Positions 36,431 to 46,831 of a stretch of DNA of 64,000 bases are shown one piece after another (position 1 is the stretch's first letter; every line of letters begins with the position of its first letter). The DNA is from Calditrichota bacterium. Its GTDB lineage: Bacteria > Calditrichota > Calditrichia > Calditrichales > Calditrichaceae. Where the stretch lies: NCBI GenBank assembly GCA_003854985.1, contig RQOG01000048.1, positions 1-64,000 on the forward strand. Direction: 5' to 3'. The notes below the pieces were generated by a model. It was not told the DNA's origin. It searched no databases and saw only the letters and a program-made list of their open reading frames with translations. A program made the position numbers and the translations under genes.

Positions 36431-36662
36431 TCTCGGTATAACGAGTATATAAAAAATATCAATTTTGTATTAGAACTATAATTGATTATCTGTAAAATTT
36501 GATCGAGCGTTTATTTTATAAACAAATTATGTACCTGCTTTCCAGGGCTCTCAGTGGTAATTAAAATTAAATTGACCGGCATCACTGATAAATATGCCGA
36601 CCTAACCTTATTATTATGCTGTCAACACTTAACCCGACAATCATAATGCAAGGGGAATAATC

Positions 36663-37271
36663 ATGAAACTGAAGAATTTGATTGTTTTAATGATTTGTAT
36701 AACTTTTTTTGGGATAACCAATGCACAGAAGCTAAATAATGAGATATCCCTAGGATACGGTTTAGGTGATTATTTTGAAGGTTTTGCGGAAGCTCTTACA
36801 GTACTCTCCAGTTTTGGTACTTATTCTGAAAAGAAAGTAACATCAACGGGACCAGTCTTTCTTGGATATGAAAGGCCAGCTACAAATCGCATTTACTATG
36901 GTATATTAGCCGGTTATTATTCTGCAAAATTTTTAATTAGGGAACGGGGCTTTTCCAGCGGCGATATAATTGCTGAATATCATCATGAAAGAACTTATTT
37001 TATGTTTAACCTGACAACACGCTATAATTATTACAATGGAGATTCATTTATTTTATATTCAAGAATTGGCGCAGGTTTAAATGCTTATAACAGTGATATA
37101 GAACTAATTACCGGTGATCGCAATTCAGAATTAAAAAAGCCACAAAGTATAGCATTAAATCTGGATTTATTAGGGTTTAGAATAGGTAAAAGGCTGCAAT
37201 TCTTCGGTGAAATTTCGATATCTTCGGTAGCGCCGTCTTTTATTAAAACGGGTCTGGCCTTTAAATTTTAG
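36663..37271 (+). CDS. Small outer-membrane beta-barrel protein
   Basis: A 202-residue protein with a signal peptide (to about 21, cleavage near TNAQ), alternating amphipathic strands rich in tyrosine and glycine, and a terminal phenylalanine (GLAFKF), as in outer-membrane barrels of 8-10 strands. I do not recognise a specific family. AAGGGG precedes ATG 36663. No operon partner is adjacent. Confidence 0.65.
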   Translation: MKLKNLIVLMICITFFGITNAQKLNNEISLGYGLGDYFEGFAEALTVLSSFGTYSEKKVTSTGPVFLGYERPATNRIYYGILAGYYSAKFLIRERGFSSGDIIAEYHHERTYFMFNLTTRYNYYNGDSFILYSRIGAGLNAYNSDIELITGDRNSELKKPQSIALNLDLLGFRIGKRLQFFGEISISSVAPSFIKTGLAFKF

Positions 37272-37629
37272 TTTTTTAAAATAGTTTTCAAAAATGATTT
37301 GGAATCGTTCGAAACTGAATGACCTTATTCCGATGCAGAATTTATTGTCATCATTATAATTTGCAGTATATTTACCAAATATCTGATTTTTAATGCAATC
37401 AAAATGATTTGATTTTCTAAACCAGCCCCATCTATTGCCGATATAAAATTTATAGGCGGTTTTTCTGTCAAGATTAGTAATAAATGAAATATTCTTTACA
37501 AGTATTGAGTTTGTTTTACTTATTAAGTATACTGATCCGGTTTGACGAATAATTCCATGCCGGGAAAGCCACTTCCCGGAAACAATAGCAGGTTATTTTA
37601 TGTTAAATGCGATTTAGAAAGAATAAAAA
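37272..37629. other. Intergenic region without recognised features
   Basis: A 358-bp stretch between the barrel protein gene and the efflux adaptor gene. It shows no ORF, RNA gene, repeat or convincing terminator. The promoter of the efflux pair at 37630-42089 is expected near its right end. Confidence 0.35.
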
Positions 37630-38988
37630 ATGAACAGGCGAAAAAGAGGAGCAACAATAATCAATAACAAGAATAATATTATTATCCGGTTTATCCTGGC
37701 CGGATTACTTATGGTCAGCACGGTGCTTATATTCAATGGCTGTGGCGGAGACTCATCCGGTGCGGCCAATAATAACGGGGGTCAGATAATACCATCCGTG
37801 GAAGCGGTTCAGGTGCGTTTTGGTACGCTTCCATTAACGGAAAGGCTTACGGGTTTGGTTAAAGCGAAAAACCAGGTGGAAATATATCCTAAGATAAGCG
37901 CCGCTATAACCGCCGTATATGTTCACGATGGCGATGTGGTGAAAAGAGGCCAGGCTTTAGTTGAATTGCGGGGCAGAGAATTTCAGGAGAGGCTGAAACA
38001 AGCCAAAGCCAGCTATCAGATTGCTATTGCCCAGGCTAAGCAGGCGGAAGCGCAGCTGAAAGAAATCCAGTCGCAATTAAAGCGTATGGAATCTTTATAT
38101 GAAAAAGGACTGGCAAGCAGCGCTGATCTGGAAACCATGCAGACCAGAGCGGTTTCGGCAGAAGCTAACCTGGAACTGGCTGAAGCCCGTGTGGAACAGG
38201 CCAACGCGACGGTCAAAGAAAGAGAGGAAGAATTCTCCGAAACTATCATCAGGGCGCCTGTCGCCGGTTCTGTGGGTAACCGAAATGCGGAAGTAGGCAT
38301 GCAGGTCAGTCCGAATGCCAGATTGTTTATATTAGGAAATCTGGATAACATGAAAATAGAAATTGTGCTGACAGACCGGATGTTGAATTATATTAAAATA
38401 GGGCAAAGAACGGAGATAAATGCACAATATTTGTCTGACGATATATTGGAAGCTCCCTTATCAAGGATTTCACCATTCCTGCATCCCGTAACGCACACCA
38501 CTATTGCGGAAATTGACGTTGAAAATTTCAATGGCAGTTTGAAGCCGGGAATGTTTGTTACTGTGGATGTTTATTATGGGGAAAGCGAGCAGGCCGCATT
38601 AATTCCTTTGGCCGCTCTTTATGAAAACCCGGTAACCGGGACAACCGGCGTTTATGTATGCAGAGATACCATGATTTTTGAGCCGCAAAGCGGACAATCG
38701 TCGGATAAAAGCATAGCTTTAACAAATCCGGTAAAATTTAAATTTATCCAGGCCGAAGTGATTGCCAGGGGCAGAATGAGCGCCGGAGTTCGGGGAATTA
38801 ATCCTGATGATTGGGTGGTAACGACAGGACATAATTTGATCGGTGCGGAAACAGGAGATGCCCGGGTTCATCCGGTTAACTGGGGATGGGTTGAAAAATT
38901 GCAAAACCTGCAAAGCCAGGATTTACTTCAGGAAATTATGAAAAGACAGCAAAATATGGTTGAAGACAGTAATTCACATAGTTTATAA
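37630..38988 (+). CDS. RND efflux periplasmic adaptor (membrane fusion protein)
   Basis: A 452-residue periplasmic adaptor linking an inner-membrane RND pump to an outer-membrane channel. A long basic N-terminus leads to a hydrophobic segment ending FNGC, so it may be a lipoprotein. A biotinyl-lipoyl-like half (VEIYPKISAAITAVYVHDGDVV) is followed by an alpha-helical hairpin (about 115-200), the second lipoyl half (IIRAPVAGSVGNRNAEVG) and beta-barrel domains. It is followed after 29 bp by the pump gene. No TolC-like gene is adjacent, so the channel must come from elsewhere, perhaps 49309-50688. Confidence 0.9.
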   Translation: MNRRKRGATIINNKNNIIIRFILAGLLMVSTVLIFNGCGGDSSGAANNNGGQIIPSVEAVQVRFGTLPLTERLTGLVKAKNQVEIYPKISAAITAVYVHDGDVVKRGQALVELRGREFQERLKQAKASYQIAIAQAKQAEAQLKEIQSQLKRMESLYEKGLASSADLETMQTRAVSAEANLELAEARVEQANATVKEREEEFSETIIRAPVAGSVGNRNAEVGMQVSPNARLFILGNLDNMKIEIVLTDRMLNYIKIGQRTEINAQYLSDDILEAPLSRISPFLHPVTHTTIAEIDVENFNGSLKPGMFVTVDVYYGESEQAALIPLAALYENPVTGTTGVYVCRDTMIFEPQSGQSSDKSIALTNPVKFKFIQAEVIARGRMSAGVRGINPDDWVVTTGHNLIGAETGDARVHPVNWGWVEKLQNLQSQDLLQEIMKRQQNMVEDSNSHSL

Positions 38989-39017
38989 ATCCCTTGAATA
39001 TCAGAGATTAAAGCATA

Positions 39018-42000
39018 ATGAATTTAACGCAAGTATCCGTCAAACGCCCTATCGCTACAACAATGGTTTTTTTAATTGTCATTGTTTTAGGAATCATGAG
39101 TTTTCGGTTTATTCCCATTGATTTGCTTCCCGATATTGAATATGCCCAGATAAGTATTGTGACCGTCTACCCCAATGTGGGTCCGGAAGAAATAGAGACT
39201 GTTATTACAGACCGGGTGGAAAATGCCATTGCCAGCGTGCCTAATTTGGAAGAAGTGCGTTCCGTTTCATCCGAAGGCTTCAGCCGTGTAACCCTGGAGT
39301 TTACCCAGGATATCAATGTCGATGAAGCGGCTAACGATGTAAGAGCGGCTATTGACCGTGTCCGCAGTAATTTTCCACCGGAAGTCGAATCTCCTCGAAT
39401 CTGGAAATTTGATCCGGATAATTTCCCGATAGTTATTTTAGGCGCCCGGTCGACGCATAATATTGAGCGTTTAACCCGTATACTTGAACGAGAGATCTCC
39501 CAGCGTTTTGAGCAAATACCGGGCGTTGGTTCGGTGGATGTGTGGGGCGGCGTTTACAGAGAAATTCGCGTCCAGCTTAAACGTGACCGTCTTTCCTCCA
39601 GCCAGCTCACCGCAGCCGATGTTCGGCGGGCTCTTCAGCGTGAAAATATCACCCTTCCCGGTGGCGATATGCGTGAAGGATTTCATGATATGTATGTGCG
39701 TACTTTGGGTGAATATAAATCAATCGACCAGATTGCCAACACCATAATAACGGTAATCGATAACCAGCCGATCCGTGTAAAGGACGTTGCCGAAGTTATA
39801 GACGGATATGAAGATGTCAACCGGGTTGTTCAGGTCGATGGATTGCCGATGATCCGGCTAGGTGTCCGGAAACAATCCGGAGCGAACACGGTAGCCGTGG
39901 CTGAAGAAGTTCGCAATGTTATGGATCAGATTAACCGTGAACGTGCAGATATAGATCTGCTGGTGGTGATTGACCAGAGCGAATTTATCCAGGATTCGAT
40001 TGATAATGTCAGTAACTCTGCTCTCTGGGGTGGATTACTGGCGATAATCATATTATATATTTTTCTACGCAACGGTTCGACTACTTTCATTATTGCACTT
40101 TCGATACCGATTTCGCTGATTGCGACTTTTGGCTTATTGTTTTTTAATGGCTTAACTCTGAACCTGATGAGTTTCGGAGGGCTGGCGCTGGGCATCGGAT
40201 TGATTGTTGATAATGCCATTGTTGTGCTTGAAAATATGGTCCGGTTAAGGGAAGAGCGGCACAGTCTCAAAGAAAGCGCTCTAACCGGCACCAGGCAGGT
40301 AGCCGGCGCAATCACCGCTTCCACTTTAACCACTATGGTGATTTTTCTGCCGGTTATATTTATGCAGACGGTTTCCGGTATGCTGTTTAAAGAACTGGCT
40401 TTGGTGGTTGTGTTTGCGCTGATATGTTCGCTATTTATAGCGCTGACTATCGTGCCTATGTTGGGCAGCCGTTTTCTGACTATTGGTACGGGAGAACAAA
40501 AAGCGGATGCAATGCATTCCCGTTCACTAAAATGGTTTAGAAAAATGGAATCGGCTTATTCACGTCTGCTGGAGAAAGCCCTGCAAAACAGGAAAAAAGT
40601 ATTTGCTATAACTTTTGGACTGTTTCTGTTATCTCTGATTCTGTGGCCATTTATTCCGGTTGAACTTGCGCCTCAAACGGATGCAGATGAAATCAGTGTA
40701 GATCTGGAGATGGCCCAGGGCACCAACATTGCCGTAGTGCGCGAATATCTCTACGAGCTGGATAACCTTGTTCGGGAAGTTGTTGCCATGGATGAAGTTA
40801 AGCATATTTCGGTTGAAATACGGCCGGGTGATGCGGAGGTGGAACTTTCATTAAATAATGCTGAAGAAAGAAGTATTAACAGTTTTGATTTAGCGGATAA
40901 AATCCGGAAACATGTAGCCGGGAAAATTCCCGGCGGAGAAGTTAGGGTAAGCGCTCAGTCCGGTTTATGGATATTAAGACGTCTATTCGGTTCCGGAGGC
41001 GCCGAAGCCGTTCAGGTGGAGTTAAGAGGATACGATTTGGCCATGGCCGACCACCTGGCTCAGGATATTGAAAATATTATGAAACAGGTTCCGGAGGTGG
41101 AAGATGTGCGTATCAGCAGGCGTGAAGGCCGGCCGGAGCAAAATTTAATCATTGACCGGGAAAAAATTGCCGATCTGGGATTGTCAGTTAGTCAGGTTGC
41201 CGAAATAATTCAGACTAACGTCGGGGGCAGCCGTGCAGGTGTTTTCCGTGAGGGAGGCGATGAATTCCCCATAATAGTCCGTTTACAACCCGGCGACCGG
41301 TTGAGTACACTAGACCTTAAAAATATTTCTTTACCCACTACCAGTGGTCAGATTATTCCGCTCTCTTCTGTAGTTCATATGGAACGAAAACGCAGTCCTA
41401 CTGAAATTAACCGGGTTAATTCCCAGCGTGTGGTTTATATTTCGGCCAATCTGATCAGTGGCGCAGCTTTGGGCGATGTGGTGGGAAAAATGCAGGATAA
41501 ATTGTTAAGCTACTCTTTGCCGGAAGGTTTTTCACTGATTTTCAGCGGAGAATATGAGGAGCAGCAGAAGGCCCAGGGCGATTTTATGCTCTCAATTTTA
41601 ATGGCCGTGGTGTTGATTTATATGGTGATGGCGGCCCAGTTCGAACGTTTCCTTGATCCGCTGATTGTTATGGTGTCCGTACCTCTGGCGGTTATCGGGG
41701 TTGTACCAACTTTATTATTTACCGGTACATCGCTCAACATCCAAAGCCTGATGGGCGTGGTAATGTTGATCGGTATCGTGGTTAACAACGCCATTGTACT
41801 GGTGGATTATATCAACCTGATGCGCCGCGAGCAAAATCTTGGTATCCGGGATGCCGTGATACAATCCGGCCGGCTTAGGCTGAGGCCGATCTTAATGACC
41901 ACGACAACGACCGTTTTGGGTATGCTGCCGCTTTCGTTCGGCACAGGCGCCGGCGGGGAAATTCAGGCTTCACTGGCCCGGGCAGTTATCGGTGGATTAA

Positions 42001-42089
42001 CAGTCTCCACGCTGATTACGCTGATTTTAATTCCGGTAACCTATACGGTTGTGCACGACTTACTGCAAAGAAGAAAAGTAAAAGCATAA
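39018..42089 (+). CDS. RND multidrug-type efflux pump (AcrB-like)
   Basis: A 1023-residue inner-membrane pump with the standard two-fold arrangement: 12 helices and two large periplasmic loops (after helices 1 and 7). The helix-4 motif is GIGLIVDNAIVVLENMVRL, with one aspartate followed by asparagine where AcrB has two aspartates. The C-terminal half shows QFERFLDPLIVMVSVPLAVIG and MLIGIVVNNAIVLVDYIN. It forms a pump with the adaptor at 37630-38988. Substrates are unknown. Confidence 0.92.
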   Translation: MNLTQVSVKRPIATTMVFLIVIVLGIMSFRFIPIDLLPDIEYAQISIVTVYPNVGPEEIETVITDRVENAIASVPNLEEVRSVSSEGFSRVTLEFTQDINVDEAANDVRAAIDRVRSNFPPEVESPRIWKFDPDNFPIVILGARSTHNIERLTRILEREISQRFEQIPGVGSVDVWGGVYREIRVQLKRDRLSSSQLTAADVRRALQRENITLPGGDMREGFHDMYVRTLGEYKSIDQIANTIITVIDNQPIRVKDVAEVIDGYEDVNRVVQVDGLPMIRLGVRKQSGANTVAVAEEVRNVMDQINRERADIDLLVVIDQSEFIQDSIDNVSNSALWGGLLAIIILYIFLRNGSTTFIIALSIPISLIATFGLLFFNGLTLNLMSFGGLALGIGLIVDNAIVVLENMVRLREERHSLKESALTGTRQVAGAITASTLTTMVIFLPVIFMQTVSGMLFKELALVVVFALICSLFIALTIVPMLGSRFLTIGTGEQKADAMHSRSLKWFRKMESAYSRLLEKALQNRKKVFAITFGLFLLSLILWPFIPVELAPQTDADEISVDLEMAQGTNIAVVREYLYELDNLVREVVAMDEVKHISVEIRPGDAEVELSLNNAEERSINSFDLADKIRKHVAGKIPGGEVRVSAQSGLWILRRLFGSGGAEAVQVELRGYDLAMADHLAQDIENIMKQVPEVEDVRISRREGRPEQNLIIDREKIADLGLSVSQVAEIIQTNVGGSRAGVFREGGDEFPIIVRLQPGDRLSTLDLKNISLPTTSGQIIPLSSVVHMERKRSPTEINRVNSQRVVYISANLISGAALGDVVGKMQDKLLSYSLPEGFSLIFSGEYEEQQKAQGDFMLSILMAVVLIYMVMAAQFERFLDPLIVMVSVPLAVIGVVPTLLFTGTSLNIQSLMGVVMLIGIVVNNAIVLVDYINLMRREQNLGIRDAVIQSGRLRLRPILMTTTTTVLGMLPLSFGTGAGGEIQASLARAVIGGLTVSTLITLILIPVTYTVVHDLLQRRKVKA

Positions 42090-42386
42090 CTTTCTTGTGT
42101 GCATTTCGTTGCTTCCAACAGTACTTATAAATGCAAAATAATTCTTGAAAAGATGGGCATTAAAGGATATTAATTCAAGACTGTCTTACAGAATTTTTCC
42201 GCATAAAAGACAATAATAGGTTTGTTGTGAAATTGATTGAAATGATTTGGATTTTTATATTAAGAAAAAACTTATTCCAATTTACTGCAATTAAAAAAAG
42301 GCTTTGTATAATCAGGTGTATATTTTTCCGAAATTGCAGGCGAAATCAAAAGTTGAGCAGATAAAGTTGATTAGTTTGTTAACAAA

Positions 42387-42546
42387 TGTCTGAACTATGA
42401 TTATGATGATTAACTGATGGACTATGAAAAGGAAAAAACGTCTGAACTTTGACCTGTCCGGCAACTCGCGGATTAATATGTTTTTATGATGGATTATGAT
42501 TAATAAAATCATAAAATCATTTAATCAGGCTAATCATAGTTCAGAC
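42387..42546. repeat. GTCTGAAC-ended intergenic repeat, copy 1 with an extra partial unit
   Basis: The main unit, 42440-42546 (107 bp), starts GTCTGAACTTTGA and ends TCATAGTTCAGAC, imperfect terminal inverted repeats (12 of 13). Its AT-rich centre can fold on itself. A partial unit starting TGTCTGAACTATGATTATG lies directly upstream (42387-42430). A closely similar full copy is at 43227-43332 in the same orientation. The sequence 42090-42386 after the pump gene shows nothing else. Confidence 0.8.
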
Positions 42547-42697
42547 AACGTTTTATAACTCATTTATGAAAGAACAATAATGGCAGATCGGAATTATGAT
42601 GATTCATATCCGGATTAAGCCCGAGCTGTTCGGTTACCGAAAACTGAATGTTTTTGTGGGATAAATAGTATCATTTTTATTAACAAAAGGAGAAATT

Positions 42698-43111
42698 ATG
42701 GCGCTGGAATTTCGGAAAGCTGAATACTACAATTTTATTGTTAACGGTAATATTACTGAAGGCTCTAAATTGCTTACGGCCATCGCCGATGCCGGCGTTG
42801 ATTTCCTTGCCTATAAAGCAATTCCCGTTGATTCAACTCATACGCGGTTTACGCTTTTTCCCATTGATGGCGTCCGGTTGACCGACGGAGCCGAAAAGGC
42901 GGGATTGAAATTAGAAGGTCCTTACGCCGCGGTCATAATTACAGGTGATGAAAAACCAGGAGCCCTAGCAGAAATTTATAAAAAACTATCACAGGCAGGT
43001 ATCAAGGTTGAAGAATCATGCGGCATAGCTCATATTAATGATGGTTATGGCGTTGTACTCTATCTCAAACCGGAAGACTGCGATAAAGCTATAGCCACTT
43101 TGAGCAGGTAA
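42698..43111 (+). CDS. Tandem ACT-domain protein
   Basis: A 137-residue protein that appears to contain two ACT-like beta-alpha-beta units (about 8-68 and 74-135). The second opens with GPYAAVIITGDEKPGALAEIYKKLSQAGIKVEES, the typical ligand-binding pattern. ACT proteins sense amino acids or other small ligands, but no enzyme is fused or adjacent, so its target is unknown. AAGGAG precedes ATG 42698. It stands alone between two copies of the GTCTGAAC repeat. Confidence 0.75.
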   Translation: MALEFRKAEYYNFIVNGNITEGSKLLTAIADAGVDFLAYKAIPVDSTHTRFTLFPIDGVRLTDGAEKAGLKLEGPYAAVIITGDEKPGALAEIYKKLSQAGIKVEESCGIAHINDGYGVVLYLKPEDCDKAIATLSR

Positions 43112-43226
43112 AGCTTTCTACGATAAATGTTTATAATTATAAAAAACGCTTTTTATTACGCTGAAAGCTGGATTGCTTATCAATTTTGGCAGTAAAAGTC
43201 TGTAGTTTAAAAGACTGTAAAATAAT

Positions 43227-43332
43227 GTCTGAACTTTGACCTGCCCGACAACTGACGGGTTGATATGATTTTTTAATGGACTGTGATTAAAAAATCATTT
43301 AATCATTTAATCAGGCTAATCATAGTTTAGAC
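43227..43332. repeat. GTCTGAAC-ended intergenic repeat, copy 2
   Basis: A 106-bp unit in the same orientation as copy 1. It shares GTCTGAACTTTGACCTG at the left end and, at the right end, a long AATCATTTAATCAGGCTAATC block ending TTTAGAC. One base in the right terminus differs from copy 1. No coding potential is visible. Confidence 0.8.
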
Positions 43333-43365
43333 ATTGTTCCCTGAAAGGATGGGACAAAAGAAAAA

Positions 43366-44520
43366 ATGAAAATAAAAATCATCGGAACCGAATCCATTGG
43401 CGTGCGCGGGCTTTCCTGTTCCGTTGAACTGAAGAACCGGAAAATTTTCATTGATCCCGGTATTGCTCTGGGATGGTCGCGATATGGATTTTTGCCGCAT
43501 CCATTTCAGGTCGCGGTTGGCTCGGAAATTAGAAAAACAATTGTGGAAGAATTACAGACCGCCACGGATGTCATCATCAGCCATTTTGACGGCGACCATT
43601 GTCCATTATCTGATCCTAATCCATATCAATTGGGAATATCCCAAATTAAAGATAGTCTGGCAAAATGCCGGATTTGGGCAAAAGGTTTAAATAACTCTCC
43701 CCAAACCCAGCAGCAAAGAAGAAAAGAATTAACTGAGATTCTGGGAAAGGAAATTCAGAACGCTGAGGGGCTGAAAGCGGGGCCGTTTGAGTTTTCTTTG
43801 CCCGTTCCTCATGGAGCAAAGGCTACTAAAGAAAACATGGTTATGATGAGCAGAATAGAAGAAAACGGAATGGTTTTTGTCCATGCCTCAGATATCCAGC
43901 TTTCGGAAGAGGATACAATAGATCAGATTTTAGAATGGAAGCCCGATATTGTTTTAGTTTCAGGTCCTCCATTGTATCGTTATACTTCAGCATCATTTCA
44001 AAGGCTGCTGGAAATCGCGTGGGAAAATGCCTTAAAACTATCTGAAAAGGTTAATACACTGATTATTGATCATCACCTCTTAAGATCTGAAGAAGGCATA
44101 AAATGGCTGGAAAAATTAAAATTGCACGCAAAAAATACAGTTTGCTCCGCTGCGGACTTTATGGGTAAACAGCCCATTTTTCTTGAAGCCTGGCGGAAAG
44201 AATTATATGAATGGTTGCCAGTTCCTGAAAACTGGCATGAGGATTATGAACAGGGTAAAACCGATTTTGAACAATATCGCATAAGGGGATGGGAATTATT
44301 GATAAACAACAAGAAAATAAAACCATGTAAATGGTATGATGTCTGTCCGATTAAAGCATATACAGATGCAGGGAAATTGGAAAGATACTGGGTAGAGAAC
44401 TATTGTCTGGTTAATAATATTAATTGTATTCGATACCAAAAGGAAGAAAAGGGCGAATACCATCCGGATAACATGCTGCCCAATGGCGAAATAAGAGAAA
44501 GCCTGCAGATAAATTTTTAA
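43366..44520 (+). CDS. UPF0282-type metallo-beta-lactamase-fold protein with C-terminal cysteine cluster
   Basis: A 384-residue cytoplasmic protein. Residues about 1-300 resemble UPF0282 metal-dependent hydrolases, known mainly from archaea, with metal-ligand motif SHFDGDHCPL and a later IIDHHLLR. Residues about 315-384 are a separate module with four cysteines (KPCKWYDVCPIKAY, ENYCLVNNINC) and the ending YHPDNMLPNGEI, which occurs elsewhere as a small stand-alone protein. The cysteines could bind an Fe-S cluster or zinc. The reaction is unknown. The fused arrangement is the notable feature. The ribosome site is weak. Confidence 0.72.
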   Translation: MKIKIIGTESIGVRGLSCSVELKNRKIFIDPGIALGWSRYGFLPHPFQVAVGSEIRKTIVEELQTATDVIISHFDGDHCPLSDPNPYQLGISQIKDSLAKCRIWAKGLNNSPQTQQQRRKELTEILGKEIQNAEGLKAGPFEFSLPVPHGAKATKENMVMMSRIEENGMVFVHASDIQLSEEDTIDQILEWKPDIVLVSGPPLYRYTSASFQRLLEIAWENALKLSEKVNTLIIDHHLLRSEEGIKWLEKLKLHAKNTVCSAADFMGKQPIFLEAWRKELYEWLPVPENWHEDYEQGKTDFEQYRIRGWELLINNKKIKPCKWYDVCPIKAYTDAGKLERYWVENYCLVNNINCIRYQKEEKGEYHPDNMLPNGEIRESLQINF

Positions 44521-44700
44521 AAAAAATTGTTAAAATATACTATATTAAACATAATGACATCATCAAGTTTAACAGAGAAAAAGTAAGCAGAATATTGCTT
44601 AAAAGAAGGATTAAATGTGAGATACTACATTACCTTTAAGAAAATAACAATCAAGATATAAATAAAAATTAGCGTTTGATGAATAAAAGATATTGCTTAT

Positions 44701-45039
44701 ATGACCTTTCCTTCTAAAAATACGCATGCAATCCGGGTTGATAATTCGGAATATCTCTGGCATCTGAACAGCGACTGGGAAGTAAAAAACACCTGGATAA
44801 CAATAGCCCAAAAAGATTTTGAAAGTAATCAACTGCTTTTACTCGATCCCTATCATCATGATATTTTACCGACAAAAAAAACCATAATAGCCGCGATAAA
44901 ATTCGGGATTAAACACGGATGGAATCCTTTGATGAAAGGGCAGTCCATTCGACTAGCCTGGAACGGAAAAACATTTGAAGTGCTTCCGATGGAAATGCAG
45001 GATTGGGAACATCATAAACAAAAAAAGTACCTGAAGTAA
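44701..45039 (+). CDS. Small protein of unknown function
   Basis: A 112-residue soluble protein. It has a beta-rich first half (IRVDNSEYLWHLNSDWEV) and a helical segment (IIAAIKFGIKHGWNPLMKGQSIRLAWNGKTFEVLP) of the sort found in small uncharacterised proteins that accompany toxin or immunity genes, but I cannot assign a family. No good ribosome site precedes ATG 44701. The plausible composition supports a real gene. Confidence 0.5.
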   Translation: MTFPSKNTHAIRVDNSEYLWHLNSDWEVKNTWITIAQKDFESNQLLLLDPYHHDILPTKKTIIAAIKFGIKHGWNPLMKGQSIRLAWNGKTFEVLPMEMQDWEHHKQKKYLK

Positions 45040-45153
45040 ACGATTATTCTTTTTGCACGGCGTTGTTTTATATGCTATGGAAATGTATTTTTATGGTTCG
45101 CATATTGATATTGCGCTTTGAGTTGATGCTCAGATTAAAGGAGGTTCATTGTT

Positions 45154-46728
45154 ATGAAACCGCTTAACACCAAAATACTATGTCTTGTATTAACCGCTTT
45201 ACTCATATATCCCGTGCTATCCCAAAAAATGACAATTCTTGTGCACCCTTTTACCAATAACGGAGCTTTGGAATACTCCTGGATATCCGCAGGCATGACG
45301 GCTTCGGTAATATCCGATTTATGTACAATCAGAGACATTGACGTCATCTCGGATATGGATAGAAAAAAAGCCATAGAAGAAATCCGGCTTGGTTTATCCG
45401 GGCTTTTGGATGAGGAAAAAACGGTAATGGCCGGAAAGATGCTTGGCGCTAATATAATATTCACGGGCAGCTACCAGGTTTCGGGAGACAAAATCCGCGT
45501 TAACGCCAGCCTGATCAATGTGGAAAAGGGCAGCACGGAAAGATCGGTAAAAATAGACGGCGCCATTGGTGATATTTTCGGTCTCCAGGATGAAATTGTT
45601 TTTACGCTTATGGCGGAAACCGAAAAACTTCAACTTGCCAATATCAAGCAGGTCAGGATCAGTGATGAAGACAAAATGGCGATTATACAATCCGAAAGAC
45701 CCGAATTAAGTGCGTATGAACTTTATTCCATAGGATTGGAAATTAAAGATGAAGATCCTCATCAGGCTCTGGATTATTTCAAACAAGCTGTTCAGATCCA
45801 GCCTGATTATGCTGAAGCTCTTTATCAGGCGGGAAGTACAGCCGGAATATCCCTTGACCTTTTCGAAGAGGGATTTAAATACCTGGATAGAGTGAATAAG
45901 CTTTACTCAGCAAGAGGAGAAACAAATACTTCCGGTTATGCCGAATTGATGAAATGCATCGGAATGGTTTATTTAAAAAAGGGCAAGTTTGACAGCGCTT
46001 TGGATTATTATTCCAGGGCAAGGAATATAATGAACAGTCTTGACTTAGGAGAAAGCTGGCGATACGCGTTTATCATAATGAATATCGGAATGGTTTACTC
46101 GACTAAAGGCCAGCATGATCAGGCGTTGACCTTCTATTCTGAATCGAGGAAAATATGTGAAATCCTCGACCTCCAAAGCACTAATCTCTATGCCAATCTC
46201 TTAATTGCTATCGGCAATGGATACAGCGAAGATAATCAGCTGGACAAGGCGCTGCAGTATTATTCTAAATCAAAGGAAATAAAAGATAATTTTAAGTTAC
46301 AGAATACGGATAGCTATGCACTGCTTATGACAAACATCGGAATTGTATATCAGCAGAAAAAAAAGCCGGATAAAGCCCTGGAATATTTTTTAACTGCCAA
46401 GTTAATAAAAGACAATTTAAAACTAAATAACACATTGGAATATGCGCATCTTATGCAGTGCATTGGTACTGTTTATGCGATGAAAAAACAATATCATGAG
46501 GCAATGGGATATTATAATAAAGCATTTGAAATTTTCGATCTGCTGAAAATGCAGGAGTCTGTAATGTATGGCAACTTATTTTTTAATTTAGCGGTGCTAT
46601 ATGAAGAACAGGGGGAAAACAAATCGGCAGGAGAATATTTCAGAAAGGCTTACGATACGTTTACCAAGGCCGGATACTCCGGGAAATTAAAAGAAAATGC
46701 CCTGGAAAAATCGAAACGATTAAAATAA
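45154..46728 (+). CDS. CsgG/FlgO-like domain protein with TPR array
   Basis: A 524-residue exported protein. Signal peptide to about 23. Residues about 25-165 resemble the CsgG/FlgO-type nucleotide-independent domain (MTILVHPFTNNGALEYSWISAGMTASVISDL.., LGANIIFTGSYQVSGDKIRVNASLINVEKG). About 185-515 contain seven or so tetratricopeptide repeats with regular spacing of about 46 residues, for example YAELMKCIGMVYLKKGKFDSALDYY. It is probably an envelope scaffold. No secretion partner is adjacent. AAAGGAGG precedes ATG 45154. Confidence 0.78.
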   Translation: MKPLNTKILCLVLTALLIYPVLSQKMTILVHPFTNNGALEYSWISAGMTASVISDLCTIRDIDVISDMDRKKAIEEIRLGLSGLLDEEKTVMAGKMLGANIIFTGSYQVSGDKIRVNASLINVEKGSTERSVKIDGAIGDIFGLQDEIVFTLMAETEKLQLANIKQVRISDEDKMAIIQSERPELSAYELYSIGLEIKDEDPHQALDYFKQAVQIQPDYAEALYQAGSTAGISLDLFEEGFKYLDRVNKLYSARGETNTSGYAELMKCIGMVYLKKGKFDSALDYYSRARNIMNSLDLGESWRYAFIIMNIGMVYSTKGQHDQALTFYSESRKICEILDLQSTNLYANLLIAIGNGYSEDNQLDKALQYYSKSKEIKDNFKLQNTDSYALLMTNIGIVYQQKKKPDKALEYFLTAKLIKDNLKLNNTLEYAHLMQCIGTVYAMKKQYHEAMGYYNKAFEIFDLLKMQESVMYGNLFFNLAVLYEEQGENKSAGEYFRKAYDTFTKAGYSGKLKENALEKSKRLK

Positions 46729-46831
46729 TGAAAGTTAGTTAATTTGTATTCTTTCAATTCGACTATCAAATTTGAATTTTAACTGCATAGCCTTTATTTT
46801 CGGCATTAAAAATAATAAGGAGGTTTGAGCA

